From: an uncultured Eubacteriales bacterium
Lineage (GTDB): Bacteria > Bacillota > Clostridia > Oscillospirales > Acutalibacteraceae
Length of the DNA: 5,430 nucleotides
Direction of reading: 5' to 3'
NCBI GenBank assembly: GCA_900321905.1
Contig: ONXZ01000105.1
Coordinates: 1,698-7,127, forward strand
Both the position numbers and the translations under genes were made by a program. Under the pieces are notes generated by a model that did no database searches, was not told where the DNA came from, and worked only from the letters and a program-made list of their open reading frames with translations. Shown in pieces: positions 5,054 through 5,430 of this stretch (positions are counted from its first letter, which is position 1; every line of letters starts with the position of its first letter).

Positions 5054-5166
5054 TGTGCTATTTTTGTGCTAAATATAAATAAACGCAGTAAAATCAATAT
5101 TTGTTCATGACGATAACAGACACGGCAAGGCTTTCCAGGTCTTACTTGAAAGATACTTCGGTTAAT
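5054..5166 (+). repeat. Repeat copy B: TGTGCT direct repeats plus rubrerythrin C-terminal tail
   Basis: The collinear partner of 3101-3213. The direct repeats TGTGCTA at 5054-5060 and 5065-5071 are again 11 bp apart, and the distance from them to the gene tail is the same as in copy A. The frame ending at TAA 5163-5165 encodes HDDNRHGKAFQVLLERYFG, again a rubrerythrin-like C-terminus but differing from copy A at several codons upstream of the last seven. Two independently diverged copies of the same gene tail are expected for two different elements that use one target, and less so for a recent simple duplication. Confidence 0.8.
5141..5166 (+). other. Putative attachment-site core (copy B)
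   Basis: Identical over 26 bp to 3188-3213. Just 11 bp later comes a strong terminator, as would be expected for the natural 3' flank of a rubrerythrin gene, so this copy may be the chromosomal-side (attR) boundary. Inferred. Confidence 0.5.
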
Positions 5167-5177
5167 GAACAAACGGC

Positions 5178-5209
5178 ACTGCGCTTTTACAGCGCAGTAT
5201 TGTTTTTTT
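5178..5209 (+). terminator. Intrinsic terminator after repeat copy B
   Basis: An 8-bp perfect stem (5178-5185 with 5191-5198) has a 5-nt loop and is followed by seven T at 5203-5209. It would end transcription of the capsid-like gene through the repeat, and may originally have been the terminator of the target rubrerythrin gene. Confidence 0.9.
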
Positions 5210-5250
5210 AAAAGATAATAATTGCTTTTAGCGAGGGAAGGAGGCTACTT

Positions 5251-5430
5251 ATGCAGTACAAAACTTCACAGGTAGTGCTTAAAGAAAAATTCATCGGTCA
5301 CGATGCAAAAAATCTTTCAGCGCTCGATGACGAACTCAACAAGTGGGCAAGCCAGGGCTGGACGCTTTGCGACATCACAACATCTGTTGCAACAGGCTCA
5401 GGTCTCGGCGGCGGCGACCGCACAGTTTTC
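5251..5430 (+). CDS. DUF4177-like small protein, 3' truncated by window end
   Basis: The ATG has a strong AAGGAGG site at 5238-5244, 6 nt upstream. Only the first 60 residues are in the window. The phrase LDDELNKWASQGWTLCDITT (25-44) matches the 'leelLNe.a.qGWeLvsv' pattern of DUF4177-type proteins, small alpha/beta proteins of unknown role; the opening YKTSQVVLKEKFIG (3-16) fits their first strand. A Gly-rich stretch follows (49-55). The composition is more GC-rich than the capsid-like gene before copy B, consistent with this being the original chromosome beyond the inserted segment. Family assignment is from pattern memory. Confidence 0.72.
   Translation, partial: MQYKTSQVVLKEKFIGHDAKNLSALDDELNKWASQGWTLCDITTSVATGSGLGGGDRTVF

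Larger units (their letters stand above)
3214..5166. mobile_element. Putative non-autonomous integrated cassette with TA module and capsid-like protein
   Basis: This 1,953-bp unit is bounded by the two 26-bp identical cores and holds brnT-brnA, a 47-residue ORF and a minor-capsid-like gene. The base composition of the capsid-like gene is clearly more AT-rich than the gene after copy B: 17 of 60 G+C at 4081-4140 against 33 of 60 at 5341-5400. Typical mobile cargo and detached rubrerythrin tails at both borders support a mobile unit inserted at the 3' end of a rubrerythrin gene. No integrase, transposase or terminal inverted repeat is present, so it would have to be moved in trans or be a decayed remnant. 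Limits are inferred from the repeats. Confidence 0.5.

Noticed and set aside
3101..5166. CRISPR array or insertion-sequence ends
   Set aside because: Only two diverged copies of the repeat 1,953 bp apart, with genes between; no short regular spacers, no transposase and no terminal inverted repeats.

Overview
The window looks like low-to-moderate GC DNA from a Firmicute, most likely a gut or rumen clostridium of the Ruminococcus/Oscillospiraceae type. Evidence: strong AGGAGG-type ribosome binding sites, consensus sigma-A promoters, intrinsic terminators, a Cys/Thr-rich repeat surface protein of a kind common in these bacteria, and remnants matching the C-terminus of clostridial rubrerythrin. 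The species cannot be fixed from the sequence.

Layout. (i) 1-875: 3' end of a large, probably secreted protein with GH/Cys repeats and a fibronectin-III-like C-terminus, closed by a strong terminator. (ii) 892-3086: a three-gene cluster on the + strand, made of a single-pass membrane protein with a large outer domain and two tandem, mutually paralogous multi-pass membrane proteins. No function is recognised. (iii) 3101-3213: repeat copy A, with two TGTGCT direct repeats 11 bp apart and then a short tail that reads as a rubrerythrin C-terminus (ending LLERYFG and a stop), followed by a terminator. (iv) 3254-3771, minus strand: a BrnT-BrnA type II toxin-antitoxin pair with a near-consensus promoter. 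(v) 3816-3959, minus strand: a 47-residue small ORF with a good ribosome binding site. (vi) 4065-5042, + strand, AT-rich: a protein whose C-terminal third resembles phage minor capsid (Phage_min_cap2/Mu-F-like) proteins, read from a TTG start. (vii) 5054-5166: repeat copy B, collinear with copy A without gaps, again a rubrerythrin tail followed by a terminator. (viii) 5251-5430: start of a DUF4177-like gene, perhaps the original flanking chromosome.

The main inference is that the two repeats are attachment-site scars. At least two integrative elements appear to have inserted in tandem at the 3' end of a rubrerythrin gene, each rebuilding the gene's last codons and each bringing cargo that ends 11-14 nt before the TGTGCT repeats. 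The segment between the identical 26-bp cores is 1,953 bp long. It carries a toxin-antitoxin pair and a capsid-like protein but no integrase, so it looks like a non-autonomous cassette moved in trans. The three membrane-protein genes would be the cargo end of the neighbouring element. This rests on sequence seen here plus inference; the intact rubrerythrin gene and a recombinase would lie outside the window.
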